A stretch of 64,000 bases of DNA from Avena insularis (Eukaryota > Streptophyta > Magnoliopsida > Poales > Poaceae), in the NCBI GenBank assembly GCA_023614405.1, contig CM042693.1, positions 156,008,731 to 156,072,730 on the forward strand, written 5' to 3'. The position numbers and the translations under genes are program-made. The notes under the pieces are model-generated. The model ran no database searches and was not told the DNA's origin. It was given only the letters and a program-made list of their open reading frames with translations. Below, piece by piece: positions 1-14,635 of this stretch; positions within the stretch are counted from its first letter, which is position 1, and the number at the start of each line of letters is the position of its first letter.

Positions 1-2511
1 CTGGCCAACATGATCCCACCCACTTGATAGATCTAGCTATAAGAGTGCTATGCCAAGGTATGACACACACTAGCTTGTGGAAAATGTGGGGCCATGCCAA
101 CATTGCATGCATGGGGTCTAGACACATCTCTGGGCTAGATAGAAACACCTTCACCAACTTGTTGTTGTATATGTCATCACACCTGGCCAACATGATCCTA
201 CCTACTTGCTAGATCTAGATATAATTTTGAGTCTGCCAAGCCATGACACACACTAGCCTGTGGCAAATTTGGAGCCATGCCAACATTGCATGGGGTGTAG
301 ACCTCTATGGCTGGCTAGAAACACCATCATCAACTTAATGGTTGTGTGAGTCACTACACCTGGCCAACCTGATCCCACCCACATGATAGATCTAGCTATA
401 AGAGTGTTATGCCAAGGCATGACACACACTAGCTTGCGGAAAATGTGGGGCCATGCTAACATTGCATGCATGGGGTCTAAACACCTCTCTGGGCTAGATA
501 GAAACACCTTCACTAACTTATTGTTGTATGTTTTGTCACACCTGGCCGACATGATCCTACCTACTTGATAGATCTAGCTATAATTTTGAGTCTGCCAAGC
601 CATGACACAGACTAGCCGGCAAATGTGGGGCCGTGCCAACATTGCATGGGGTCTATACCTCTTTGGGATGGCTAGAAACACCGTCATCAACCTAGTGGTT
701 GTGTGAGTCACTACACCAGGCCAACATGATCCCACACACTTGCTAGATCTAGCTATAAGAGTGCTATGCTAAGGCATGACACACACAAGCTTGTGGAAAA
801 TGTGGGGCCATGTCAACATTGCATGCATGGGGTCTAAACTCCTCTCTGGACTAGATAAAAACACCTTCACCAACTTGTTGTTGTATGTGTCATCACACCT
901 GGCCGACATGATCCTACATGCTTGCTAGATCTAGCTATAATTTTGAGTCTGCCAAGCCATGACACACACTAGCCAGTGGCAAATGTGGGGCAATTGCAAC
1001 ATTGCATGGGGTCTAGACCTCTCTAGGCTGGCTAGAAACACCGTCATCAACTTAGTGGTTGTGTGAGTCACTACACCAGGCCAACATGGTCCCACCCACT
1101 TGATAGATCTAGCTATAAGAGTGCTATGCCAAGGCATGACACACACTAGCTTGCGGAAAATGTGGGGCCATGCAAACATTGCATGCATGGGGTCTAAACA
1201 CCTCTCTGGGCTAGATAGAAACACCTTCACTAACTTATTGTTGTATGTTTCATCACACCTGGCCGACATGATCCTACCTACTTACTAGATCTAGCTTGTG
1301 GAAAATGTGGGGCCATGCCAACATTGCATGCATGGGGTCTAAACTCCTCTTTGGGCTAGATACAAACACCTTCACCAACTTGTTGTTGTATGTGTCATCA
1401 CACCTGTCCGACATGATCCTACCTACTTGCTAGATCTAGCTATAATTTTGAGTCTGCCAAGCCATGACACACACTAGCCTATGGCAACTGTGGGGCCATG
1501 CCAACATTGCATGGGGTCTAGAACTCTCTTGGTTAGCTAGAAACACCATCATCAACTTAGTGGTTTTGTGAGTCACTACACCTGGCCAACATAATCCCAC
1601 CCACTTGATAGATCTAGCTATAAGAGTGTTATGCCAAGGCATGACACACACTAGCTTGTGGAAAATGTGGGGCCATGCCAACATTGCATGCATGGGGTCT
1701 AGACACCTCTCTAGGCTGGATAGAAACACCTTCACCAACTTGTTGTTGTATGTGTCATCACACCTGGCCTAGATGATGCTACCTACTTGCTAGATCTAGG
1801 TATAAGTTTGAGTCTGCCAAGACATGACACACACTAGCCAGTGTCAAATCTGGGGTCATGCCACATTGCATGTGGTCTAGACCTCTCAGGGCTGGCTAGA
1901 AACACCGTCATCAACTTAGTGGTTGTGTGAGTCACTACACCAGGCCAACATGATCCCACCCACTTGATAGATCTAGCTATAAGAGTGCTATGCCAAGGCA
2001 TGACACACTAGCTTGTGGAAAATGTGGGGCCACGCCAACATTGCATTCATGGGGTCTAAACTCCTATCTGGGCTAGATAGAAACACTTTCACCAACTTGT
2101 TGTTGTATGTGTCATCACACCTGGCCGACATGATTCTACCTACTTGCTAGATCTAGCTATAATTTTGAGTCTGCCAAGCCATGACACACACTAGCCTGTG
2201 GCGACTGTGGGGCCATGCCAACATTGCATGGGGTCTAGAACTCTCTGGGTTGGCTAGAAACACCGTCATCAACTTAGTGGTTTTGTGAGTCACTACACCT
2301 GGCCAACATAATCCCACCCACTTGATAGATATAGCTATAAGAGTGTTATGCCAAGGCATGACACACACTAGCTTGCGGAAAATGTGGGGCCATGCCAACA
2401 TTGCATGCATGGGGACTAAACACCTCTCTGGGCTAGATAAAAAACCTTCACTACCTTGTTGTTGTATGTGTCATCACACGTAGCCGATATGATCCTACCT
2501 ACTTGCTAGAT

Positions 2512-5004
2512 CTAGGTATAATTTTGAGTCTGCCAAGCCATGACACACACTAGCCAGTGGCAAATGTGGGGCAATTGCAACATTGCATGGGGTCTAGACC
2601 TCTCTGGGCTGGCTAGAAACACCGTCATCAACTTAGTGGTTGTGTGAGTCACTACACCAGGCCAACATGGTCCCACCCACTTGATAGATCTAGCTATAAG
2701 AGTGCTATGCCAAGGCATGACACACTAGCTTGCGGAAAATGTGGGGCCATGCCAACATTGCATGCATGGGGACTAGACACCTCTCTGGGCTAGATAGAAA
2801 AACCTTCACTACCTTGTTGTTGTATGTCTCATCACACGAAATGATATGATCCTACCTACTTGCTAGATCTAGGTATAATTTTGAGTCTGCCAAGCCATGA
2901 CACACACTAGCCAGTGGCAAATGTGGAGCCATGCCAACATTGCATGGGCTGTAGACCTCTCTGGCTGGCTAGAAACACCATCATCAACTTAGTGGTTGTG
3001 TGAGTCACTACACCTGGCCAACCTGACCCCACCCACTTGATAGATCTAGCTATAAGAGTGCTATGCCAAGGCATGACACCCACTAGCTTGCGGAAAATGT
3101 GGGGCCATGCCAACATTGCATGCATGGGGTCTAAAGACCTCTCTAGGCTAGATAGAAACACCTTCACGAACTTATTGTTGTATGTTTCATCACACCTGGC
3201 CGACATGATCCTACCTACTTACTAGATCTAGCTATAATTTTGAGTCTGCCAAGCCATGACACACACTAGCCTGTGGCAAACGTGGGGCCATGCCAACATT
3301 GCCTGGGGTATAGACCTCTCTGGGCTGGCTAGAAACACCGTCATCAACTTAGTGGTTGTGTGCGTCACTACACCAGGCCAACATGATCCCACCCACTTGA
3401 TAGATCTAGCTATAAGAGTGTTATGCCAAGGCATGACACACACTAGCTTGTGGAAAATGTGGGGCCATGCCAACATTGCATCCATGGGGTCTAAACTCCT
3501 CTTTGGGCTAGATACAAACACCTTCACCAATTTGTTGTTGTATGTGTCATCACACCTGTCCGACATGATCCTACCTACTTGCTAGATATAGCTATATTTT
3601 TGAGCCTGCCAAGCCATGACACACACACTAGCCTGTGGCAACTGTGGGGCCATGCCAACATTGCATGGGGTCTAGAACTCTCTGGGTTGGCTAGAAACAC
3701 CGTCATCAATTTAGTGGTTTTGTGAGTCACTACACCTGGCCAACATAATCCCACCCACTTGATAGATATAGCTATAAGAGTGTTATGCCAAGGCATGACA
3801 CACACTAGCTTGCGGAAAATGTGGGGCCATGCCAACATTGCATGCATGGGGACTAAACACCTCTCTGGGCTAGATAGAAAAACCTTCACTACCTTGTTGT
3901 TGTATGTGTCATCACACGTAGCCGATATGATCCTACCTACTTGCTAGATCTAGGTATAATTTTGAGTCTGCCAAGCCATGACACACACTAGCCAGTGGCA
4001 AATGTGGGGCAATTGCAACATTGCATGGGGTCTAGACCTCTCTGGGCTGGCTAGAAACATCGTCATCAACTTAGTGGTTGTGTGAGTCACTACACCAGGC
4101 CAACATGGTCCCATCCACTTGATAGATCTAGCTATAAGAGTGCTATGCCAAGGCATGACACACTAGCTTGCGGAAAATGTGGGGCCATGCCAACATTGCA
4201 TGCATGGGGACTAAACACCTCTCTGGGCTAGATAGAAAAACCTTCACTACCTTGTTGTTGTATGTGTCATCACACGTAGCCGATATGATCCTACCTACTT
4301 GCTAGATCTAGGTATAATTTTGAGTCTGCCAAGCCATGACACACACTAGCCAGTGGCAAATGTGGAGCCATGCCAACATTGCATGGGCTGTAGACCTCTC
4401 TGGCTGGCTAGAAACACCATCATCAACTTAGTGGTTGTGTGAGTCACTACACCTGGCCAACCTGACCCCACCCACTAGATAGATCTAGCTATAAGAGTGC
4501 TATGCCAAGGCATGACACCCACTAGCTTGCGGAAAATGTGGGGCCATGCCAACATTGCATGCATGGGGTCTAAAGACCTCCCTGGCTAGATAGAAACACC
4601 TTCACGAACTTATTGTTGTATGTTTCATCACACCTGGCCGACATGATCCTACCTACTTACTAGATCTAGCTATAATTTTGAGTCTGCCAAGCCATGACAC
4701 ACACTAGCCTGTGGCAAACGTGGGGCCATGCCAACATTGCCTGGGGTATAGACCTCTCTGGGCTGGCTAGAAACACCGTCATCAACTTAGTGGTTGTGTG
4801 ACTCACTACACCAGGCCAACATGATCCCACCCACTTGATAGATCTAGCTATAAGAGTGTTATGCCAAGGCATGACACACACTAGCTTGTGGAAAATGTGG
4901 GGCCATGCCAACATTGCATGCATGGGGTCTAAACTCCTCTTTGGGCTAGATACAAACACCTTCACCAACTTGTTGTTGTATGTGTCATCACACCTGTCCG
5001 ACAT
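2512..5004 (+). repeat. 1,438-bp duplication (four dimers, two copies)
   Basis: The segments at about 2,512-3,566 and 3,950-5,004 match at a constant offset of 1,438 bp, which is four 360-bp units minus 2. They share private variants such as GGGGCAATTGCAACATTG and CATGGGCTGTAGACC in the same order. Scattered differences show that the duplication is older than those near the right end of the array. Confidence 0.8.
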
Positions 5005-5025
5005 GAACCTACCTACTTGCTAGAT

Positions 5026-6465
5026 CTAGCTATAATTTTGAGTCTGCCAAGCCATGACACACACTAGCCTGTGGCAACTGTGGGTCCATGCCAACATTGC
5101 ATGGGGTCTAGAACTCTCTGGGTTAGCTAGAAACACCATCATCAACTTAGTGGTTTTGTGAGTCACTACACCTGGCCAACATAATCCCACCCACTTGATA
5201 GATCTAGCTATAAGAGTGTTATGCCATGGCATGACACACACTAGCTTGTGGAAAATGTGGGGCCATGCCAACATTGCATGCATGGGGTCTAGACACCTCT
5301 CTAGGCTGGATAGAAACACCTTCACCAACTTGTTGTTGTATGTGTCATCACACCTGGTCTACATGATGCTACCTACTTGCTAGATCTAGGTATAATTTTG
5401 AGTCTGCCAAGACATGACACACACTAGCCAGTGTCAAATCTGGGGTCATGCCAACATTGCATGGGGTCTAGACCTCTCAGGGCTGGCTAGAAACACCGTC
5501 ATCAACTTAGTGGTTGTGTGAGTCACTACACCAGGCCAAGATGATCCCACCCACTTGATAGATCTAGCTATAAGAGTGCTATGCCAAGGCATGACACACA
5601 CTAGCTTGTGGAAAATGTGGGGCCATGCCAACATTGCATGCATGGGGTCTAAACTCCTATCTGGGCTAGATAGAAACACTTTCACCAACTTGTTGTTGTA
5701 TGTGTCATCACACCTGGCCGACATGATTCTACCTACTTGCTAGATCTAGCTATAATTTTGAGTCTGCCAAGCCATGACACACACTAGCCTGTGGCAACTG
5801 TGGGGCCATGCCAACATTGCATGGGGTCTAGAACTCTCTGGGTTGGCTAGAAACACCGTCATCAACTTAGTGGTTTTGTGAGTCACTACACCTGGCCAAC
5901 ATAATCCCACCCACTTGATAGATCTAGCTATAAGAGTGCTATGCCAAGGCATGACACACACTAGCTTGTGGAAAATGTGGGGCCATGCCAACATTGCATG
6001 CATGGGGTCTAGACACCTCTCTAGGCTGGATAGAAACACCTTCACCAACTTGTTGTTGTATGTGTCATCACACCTGGTCTACATGATGCTACCTACTTGC
6101 TAGATCTAGGTATAATTTTGAGTCTGCCAAGACATGACACACACTAGCCAGTGTCAAATCTGGGGTCATGCCAACATTGCATGGGGTCTAGACCTCTCAG
6201 GGCTGGCTAGAAACACCGTCATCAACTTAGTGGTTGTGTGAGTCACTACACCAGGCCAAGATGATCCCACCCACTTGATAGATCTAGCTATAAGAGTGCT
6301 ATGCCAAGGCATGACACACACTAGCTTGTGGAAAATGTGGGGCCATGCCAACATTGCATGCATGGGGTCTAAACTCCTATCTGGGCTAGATAGAAACACT
6401 TTCACCAACTTGTTGTTGTATGTGTCATCACACCTGGCCGACATGATTCTACCTACTTGCTAGAT
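5026..6465 (+). repeat. 720-bp two-dimer tandem duplication
   Basis: Positions 5,026-5,745 and 5,746-6,465 are nearly identical at an offset of exactly 720 bp. Shared variants include GTGTCAAATCTGGGGTC and the substitution in CCAGGCCAAGATGATCC. Only a few substitutions separate the copies, for example GTGGGTCC versus GTGGGGCC. Confidence 0.88.
5555..5914 (+). repeat. Representative 360-bp unit (monomers A + B)
   Basis: This typical copy shows the internal structure. Monomer A (5,555-5,736, 182 bp) starts TTGATAGATCTAGC. Monomer B (5,737-5,914, 178 bp) starts TTGCTAGATCTAGC. The two halves share most landmarks in the same order, so the 360-bp unit arose as a dimer of a roughly 180-bp monomer. 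The 4-bp length difference matches one visible change: A reads ATTGCATGCATGGGG where B reads ATTGCATGGGG, so A has GCAT twice. BglII (AGATCT) therefore occurs about every 180 bp, while the SphI/NsiI palindrome TGCATGCA occurs once per 360 bp. Confidence 0.93.
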
Positions 6466-9400
6466 CTAGCTATAATTTTGAGTCTGCCAAGCCATGACAC
6501 ACACTAGCCTGTGGGGCCATGCCAACATTGCATGGGGTCTAGAACTCTCTGGGTTGGCTAGAAACACCGTCATCAACTTAGTGGTTTTGTGAGTCACTAC
6601 ACCTGGCCAACATAATCCCACCCACTTGATAGATATAGCTATAAGAGTGTTATGCCAAGGCATGACACACACTAGCTTGCGGAAAATGTGGGGCCATGCA
6701 AACATTGCATGCATGGGGTCTAAACACCTCTCTGGGCTAGATAGAAACACCTTCACTAACTTATTGTTGTATGTTTCATCACACCTGGCCGACATGATCC
6801 TACCTACTTGCTAGATCTAGCTATAATTCTGAGTCTGCCAAGCCATGACACACACTAGCGTATGGCAAATGTGGGGCCGTGCCAACATTGCATGGGGTCT
6901 ATACCTCTTTGGGCTGGCTAGAAACTCCGTCATCAACTTAGTGGTGGTGTGAGTCACTACACCAGGCCAACATGATCCCACACACTTGCTAGATCTAGCT
7001 ATAAGAGTGCTATGCTAAGGCATGACACACACAAGCTTGTGGAAAATGTGGGGCCATGCCAACATTGCATCCATGGGGTGTAAACTCCTCTCTGGACTAG
7101 ATAAAAACACCTTCACCAACTTGTTGTTGTATGTGTCATCACACCTGGCCGACATGATCCTACCTGCTTGCTAGATCTAGCTATAATTTTGAGTCTGCCA
7201 AGCCATGACACACACTAGCCTGTGGAAAATGTGGGGCCATGCAAACATTGCATGGGGTGTAGACCTCTCAGGGTTGGCTAGAAACACCGTCATCAACTTT
7301 GTGGTTTCGTGAGTCACTACGCCAGGCCAACATGATCCCACTCACTTGATAGATCTAGCTATAAGAGTGCTATGCCAAGGCATGACACACACTAGCCAAT
7401 GGCAAATGTGGGGCCATGCCAACATAGCATGCATGGGGTCTAGACACCTCTCTGGGCTGGATTTAAACACCTTCACCAACTTGTTGTTGTATGTGTCATC
7501 ACACCTGGCCAACATGATCCTACCTACTTGCTAGATCTAGGTATAATTTTGAGTATGCCAAGCCATGACACACACTAGCCAGTGGCAAATGTGGGGCCAT
7601 GCCAACATTGCATGGGGTCTAGACCTCTCTAGGATGGCTAGAAACACCGTCATCAACTTAGTGGTTGTGTGAGTAACTACACTGGGCCAACATGATCCCA
7701 CCCACTTGATAGATCTAGCTATAAGAGTGCTATGCCAACGTATGACACACACTAGCTTGCGGAAAATTTGGGGCTATGTCAACATTGCATGCATGGGGTC
7801 TAAACACCTCTCTGGGCTAGATAGAAACACTTTCACTAACTTTTTGGTTGTATGTGTCATCACACCTGGCCGACATGATCCTACCTACTTGCTAGATCTA
7901 CCTATAATTTTGAGTCTGCTAAGCCATGACACACACAATCCTGTGGCAAATGTGGGACCATGCCAACATTGCATGGTGTCTAGACCTCTCTTGGTTGGCT
8001 AGAAACACCGTCATGAACTTAGTGGTTTTGTAAGTCACTACACCTGGCCAACATGATCCCACCCACTTGATAGATCTAGCTATAAGGGTGTTATGCCAAG
8101 GCATGACACACACTAGCTTGTGGAAAATGTGAGGCCGTGCCAACATTTCATACATGGGGTCTAGACACCTCTCTGGGCTGGATAGAAACACCTTCACCAA
8201 CTTGTTGTTGTATGTGTCGTCACACCTGGCCAGCGTGATCCTACCTACTTGCTAGATCTAGCTATAATTTTGAGTCTGCCAAGCCATGACACACACTAGC
8301 CTGTGGCAAATGTGGAGCCATGCCAACATTGCATGGGCTGTAGACCTCTCTGGCTGGCTAGAAACACCATCATCAACTTAGTGGTTGTGTGAGTCACTAC
8401 ACCTGGCCAACCTGACCCCACCCACTTGATAGATCTAGCTCTAAGAGTGCTATGCCAAGGCATGACACCCACTAGCTTGCGGAAAATGTGGGGCCATGCC
8501 AACATTGCATGCATGTGGTCTAAAGACCTCTCTGGGCTAGATAGAAACACCTTCACGAACTTATTGTTGTATGTTTCATCACACCTGGCCGACATGATCC
8601 TACCTACTTATTAGATCTAGCTATAATTTTGAGTCTGCCAAGCCATGACACACACTAGCCTGTGGCAAATGTGGGGCCATGCCAACATTGCATGGGGTAT
8701 AAACCTCTCTGGGCTGGCTAGAAATACCGTCATCAACTTAGTGGTTGTGTGAGTCACTACACCTGGCCAACATGTCCCACCCACTTGATAGATCTACCTA
8801 TAAGAGTGTTATGCCAGGGCATGACACACACTAGCTTGTGGAAAATGTGGGGCCATGCCAACATTGCATGCATGGGGTCTAAACTCCTCTTTGGACTAGA
8901 TACAAACACCTTCACCAACTTGTTGTTGTATGTGTTATCACACATGTCCGACATGATCCTACCTACTTGCTAGATCTAGCTATAATTTTGAGTCTGCCAA
9001 GCCAGGACACACACTAGCCTGTGGCAACTGTGGGGCCATGCCAACATTGCATGGGGTCTAGAACTCTCTGGGTTGGCTAGAAACACCGTCATCAACTTAG
9101 TGGTTTTGTGAGTCACTACACCTGGCCAACATAATCCCACCCACTTGATAGATCTAGCTATAAGAGTGCTATGCCAAGGCATGACACACACTAGCTTGTG
9201 GAAAATGTGGGGCCATGTCAACATTGCATGCATGGGGTCTATACACCTCTCTACGCTGGATAGAAACACCTTCACCAACTTGTTGTTGTATGTGTCACAC
9301 ACCTGGCCTACATGATGCTACCTACTTGCTAGATCTAGGTATAATTTTGAGTCTGCCAAGCCATGATACACACTAGCCTTTGGCAAATGTGGGGCCATGC

Positions 9401-9685
9401 CAACATTGCATGGGGTCTAGACCTCTCTGGGCTGGCTAGAAACACCGTCATCATCTTAGTGGTTGTGTGAGTCACTACACCAGGCCAACATGATCCCACC
9501 CACTCGATAGATCTAGCTATAAGAGTGCTATGCCAAGGCATGACACACACTAGCTTGCGGAAAATGTGGGGCCATGCCAACATTGCATGCATGGGGACTA
9601 AACACCTCTCTGCGCTAGATAGAAAAACCTTCACTAACTTGTTATTGTATGTGTCATCACACATAGCCGATTTGATCCTACCTAC

Positions 9686-12600
9686 TTGCTAGATCTAGCT
9701 ATAATTTTGAGTCTGCCAAGCCATGACACACACTAGCCTGTGGCAAAATGTGGGGGTATAGACCTCTCTGGGCTGGCTAGAAACACCGTCATCAACTTAG
9801 TGGTTGTGTGAGTCACTACACCAGGCCAACATGATCCCACCCACTTGATAGATCTAGCTATAAGAGTGTTATGCCAAGGCATGACACACACTAGCTTGTG
9901 GAAAATGTGGGGCCATGCCAACATTGCATGCATGGGGTCTAAACTCCTCTTTGGACTAGATACAAACACCTTCAACAAATTGTTGTTGTATGTGTCATCA
10001 CACCTGTCCGACATGATCCTACCTACTTGCTAGATCTAGCTATAATTTTGAGTCTGCCAAGCCATGACACACACTAGCCTGTGGCAACTGTGGGGCCATG
10101 CCAACATTGCATGGGGTCTAGAACTCTCTGGGTTGGCTAGAAACACCGTCATCAACTTACTGGTTTTGTGAGTCACTACACCTGGCCAACATAATCCCAC
10201 CCACTTGAAAGATCTAGCTATAAGAGTGCTATGCCAAGGCATGACACACACTAGCTTGTGGAAAATGTGGGGCCATGCCAACATTGCATGCATGGGGTCT
10301 AGACACCTCTCTAGGCTGGATAGAAACACCTTCACCAACTTGTTGTTGTATGTGTCATCACACTTGGCCTACATGATGCTACCTACTTGCTAGATCTAGG
10401 TATAATTTTGAGTCTGCCAAGCCATGACACACACTAGCTAGTGGCAAATGTGGGGCCATGCCAACATTGCATGGGGTCTAGACCTCTCTGGGCTGGCTAG
10501 AAACACCGTCATCATCTTAGTGGTTGTGTGAGTCACTACACCAGGCCAACATGATCCCACCCACTTGATAGATCTAGTTATAAGACTGCTATGCCAAGGC
10601 ATGACACACACTAGCTTGCGGAAAATGTGGGGCCATGCCAACATTGCATGCATGGGGACTAAACACCTCTCTGGGCTAGATAGAAAAACCTTCACTAACT
10701 TGTTGGTGTATGTGTCATCACACATAGCCGATATGATCCTACCTACTTGCTAGATCTAGCTATAATTTTGAGTCTGCCAAGCCATGACACACACTAGCCT
10801 GTGGCAAAATGTGGGGGTATAGACCTCTCTGGGCTGGCTAGAAACACCGTCATCAACTTAGTGGTTGTGTGAGTCACTACACCAGGCCAACATGATCCCA
10901 CCCACTTGATAGATCTAGCTATAAGAGTGTTATGCCAAGGCATGACACACACTAGCTTGTGGAAAATGTGGGGCCATGCCAACATTGCTTGCATGGGGTC
11001 TAAACTCCTCTTTGGACTAGATACAAACACCTTCATCAACTTGTTGTTGTATGTGTCATCACACCTGTCCGACATGATCCTACCTACTTGCTAGATCTAG
11101 CTATAATTTTGAGTCTGCCAAGCCATGACACACACTAGCCTGTGGCAACTGTGGGGCCATGCCAACATTGCATGGGGTCTAGAACTCTCTGGGTTGGCTA
11201 GAAACACCGTCATCAACTTAGTGGTTTTGTGAGTCACTACACCTGGCCAACATAATCCCACCCACTTGATAGATCTAGCTATAAGAGTGCTATGCCAAGG
11301 CATGACACACACTAGCTTGTGGAAAATGTGGGGCCATGCCAACATTGCATGCATGGGGTCTAGACAACTCTCTAGGCTGGATAGAAACACCTTCACCAAC
11401 TTGTTGTTGTATGTGTCATCACACCTGGCCTACATGATGCTACCTACTTGCTAGATCTAGGTATAATTTTGAGTCTGCCAAGCCATGACACACACTAGCT
11501 AGTGGCAAATGTGGGGCCATGCCAACATTGCATGGGGTCTAGACCTCTCTCGGCTGGCTAGAAACACCGTCATCATCTTAGTGGTTGTGTGAGTCACTAC
11601 ACCAGGCCAACATGATCTCACCCACTTGATAGATCTAGCTATAAGAGTGCTATGCCAAGGCATGACACACACTAGCTTGCGGAAAATGTGGGGCCATGCC
11701 AACATTGCATGCATGGGGACTAAACACCTCTCTGGGCTAGATAGAAAAACCTTCACTAACTTGTTGGTGTATGTGTCATCACACATAGCCGATATGATCC
11801 TACCTACTTGCTAGATCTAGCTATAATTTTGAGTCTGCCAAGCCATGACACACACTAGCCTGTGGCAAAATGTGGGGGTATAGACCTCTCTGGGCTGGCT
11901 AGAAACACCGTCATCAACTTAGTGGTTGTGTGAGTCACTACACCAGGCCAACATGATCCCACCCACTTGATAGATCTAGCTATAAGAGTGTTATGCCAAG
12001 GCATGACACACACTAGCTTGTGGAAAATGTGGGGCCATGCCAACATTGCATGCATGGGGTCTAAACTCCTCTTTGGACTAGATACAAACACCTTCAACAA
12101 CTTGTTGTTGTATGTGTCATCACACCTGTCCGACATGATCCTACCTACTTGCTAGATCTAGCTATAATTTTGAGTCTGCCAAGCCATGACACACACTAGT
12201 CTATGGCAACTGTGGGGCCATGCCAACATTGCATGGGGTCTAGAACTCTCTGGGTTGGCTAGAAACACCGTCATCAACTTAGTGGTTTTGTGAGTCACTA
12301 CACCTGGCCAACATAATCCCACCCACTTGATAGATCCAGCTATAAGAGTGCTATGCCAAGGCATGACACACACTAGCTTGTGGAAAATGTGGGGCCATGC
12401 CAATATTGCATGCATGGGGTCTAGACACCTCTCTAGGCTGGATAGAAACACCTTCACCAACTTGTTGTTGTATGTGTCATCACACCTGGCCTACATGATG
12501 CTACCTACTTGCTAGATCTAGGTATAATTTTGAGTCTGCCAAGCCATGACACACACTAGCTAGTGGCAAATGTGGGGCCATGCCAACATTGCATGGGGTC

Positions 12601-14635
12601 TAGACCTCTCTGGGCTGGCTAGAAACACCGTCATCATCTTAGTGGTTGTGTGAGTCACTACACCAGGCCAACATGATCCCACCCACTTGATAGATCTAGC
12701 TATAAGAGTGCTATGCCATGGCATGACACACACTAGCTTGGGGAAAATGTGGGGCCATGCCAACATTGCATGCATGGGGACTAAACACCTCTCTGGGCTA
12801 GATAGAAAAACCTTCACTAACTTGTTGGTGTATGTGTCATCACACATAGCCGATATGATCCTACCTACTTGCTAGATCTAGCTATAATTTTGAGTCTGCC
12901 AAGCCATGACACACACTAGCCTGTGGCAAAATGTGGGGGTATATACCTCTCTGGGCTGGCTAGAAACACCGTCATCAACTTAGTGGCTATGTGAGTCACT
13001 ACACCAGGCCAACATGATCCCACCCACTTGATAGATCTAGCTATAAGAGTGTTATGCCAAGGCATGACACACACTAGCTTGTGGAAAAAGTGGGGCCATG
13101 CCAACATTGCATGCATGGGGTCTAAACTCCTCTTTGGACTAGATACAAACACCTTCAACAACTTGTTGTTGTATGTGTCATCACACCTGTCCGACATGAT
13201 CCTACCTACTTGCTAGATCTAGCTATAATTTTGAGTCTGCCAAGCCATGACACACACTAGTCTATGGCAACTGTGGGGCCATGCCAACATTGCATGGGGT
13301 CTAGAACTCTCTGGGTTGGCTAGAATCACCGTCATCAACTTAGTGGTTTTGTGTGTCACTACACCTGGCCAACATAATCCCACCCACTTGATAGATCTAG
13401 CTATAAGAGTGCTATGCCAAGGCATGACACACACTAGCTTGTGGAAAATGTGGGGCCATGCCAACATTGCATGCATGGGGTCTAGACACCTCTCTAGGCT
13501 GGATAGAAACACCTTCACCAACTTGTTGTTGTATGTGTCATCACACCTGGCCTACATGATGCTACCTACTTGCTAGATCTAGGTATAATTTTGAGTCTGC
13601 CAAGCCATGACACACACTAGCTAGTGGCAAATGTGGGGCCATGCCAACATTGCATGGGGTCTAGACCTCTCTAGGCTGGCTAGAAACACCGTCATCATCT
13701 TAGTGGTTGTGTGAGTCACTACACCAGGCCAACATGATCCCACCCACTTGATAGATCTAGCTATAAGAGTGCTATGCCAAGGCATGACACACACTAGCTT
13801 GGGGAAAATGTGGGGCCATGCCAACATTGCATGCATGGGGACTAAACACCTCTCTGGGCTAGATAGAAAAACCTTCACTAACTTGTTGGTGTATGTGTCA
13901 TCACACATAGCCGATATGATCCTACCTACTTGCTAGATCTAGCTATAATTTTGAGTCTGCCAAGCCATGACACACACTAGCCTGTGGCAAAATGTGGGGG
14001 TATAGACCTCTCTGGCTGGCTAGAAACACTCCATCAACTTAGTGGTTGTGTGAGTCACTACACCAGGCCAACATGATCCCACCCACTTGATAGATCTAGC
14101 TATAAGAGTGTTATGCCACGGCATGACACACACTAGCTTGTGGAAAATGTGGGGCCATGCCCACATTGCATGCATGGGGTCTAAACTCCTCTTTGGACTA
14201 GATACAAACACCTTCAACAACTTGTTGTTGTATGTGTCATCACACCTGTCCGACATGATCCTACCTACTTGCTAGATCTAGCTATAATTTTGAGTCTGCC
14301 AAGCCATGACACACACTAGCCTGTGGCAACTGTGGGGCCATGCCAACATTGCATGGGGTCTGGAACTCTCTGGGTTGGCTAGAAACACCGTCATCAACTT
14401 AGTGGTTTTGTGAGTCACTACACCTGGCCAACATAATCCCACCCACTTGATAGATCTAGCTATAAGAGTGCTATGCCAAGGCATGACACACACTAGCTTG
14501 TGGAAAATGTGGGGCCATGCCAACATTGCATGCATGGGGTCTAGACACTTCTCTAGGCTGGATAGAAACACCTTCACCAACTTGTTGTTGTATGTGTCAT
14601 CACACCTGGCCTACATGATGCTACCTACTTGCTAG
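9686..14635 (+). repeat. 1,061-bp higher-order repeat (trimer, five copies)
   Basis: Copies begin at 9,686, 10,747, 11,808, 12,869 and 13,930. The first four steps are exactly 1,061 bp, and the last copy is slightly shorter and incomplete. Each copy is three dimers minus 19 bp. The missing bases are always in the first B monomer, which reads GGCAAAATGTGGGGGTATAG and lacks the usual CCATGCCAACATTGCAT portion. The deletion sits at about 9,740, 10,801, 11,862, 12,923 and 13,984. A less similar copy without the deletion may precede the block at 8.6-9.7 kb. Confidence 0.93.

Larger units (their letters stand above)
1..9685 (+). repeat. Satellite block 1: mixed dimers
   Basis: Dimers here are heterogeneous. 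Two local tandem duplications are visible (1,438-bp and 720-bp offsets, listed separately). A segment at about 2,907-3,560 resembles 8,296-8,950 at an offset of about 5,389 bp, sharing the variant CATGGGCTGTAGACC. No gene is present. Open frames in this stretch are those of the repeat itself. Confidence 0.85.
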
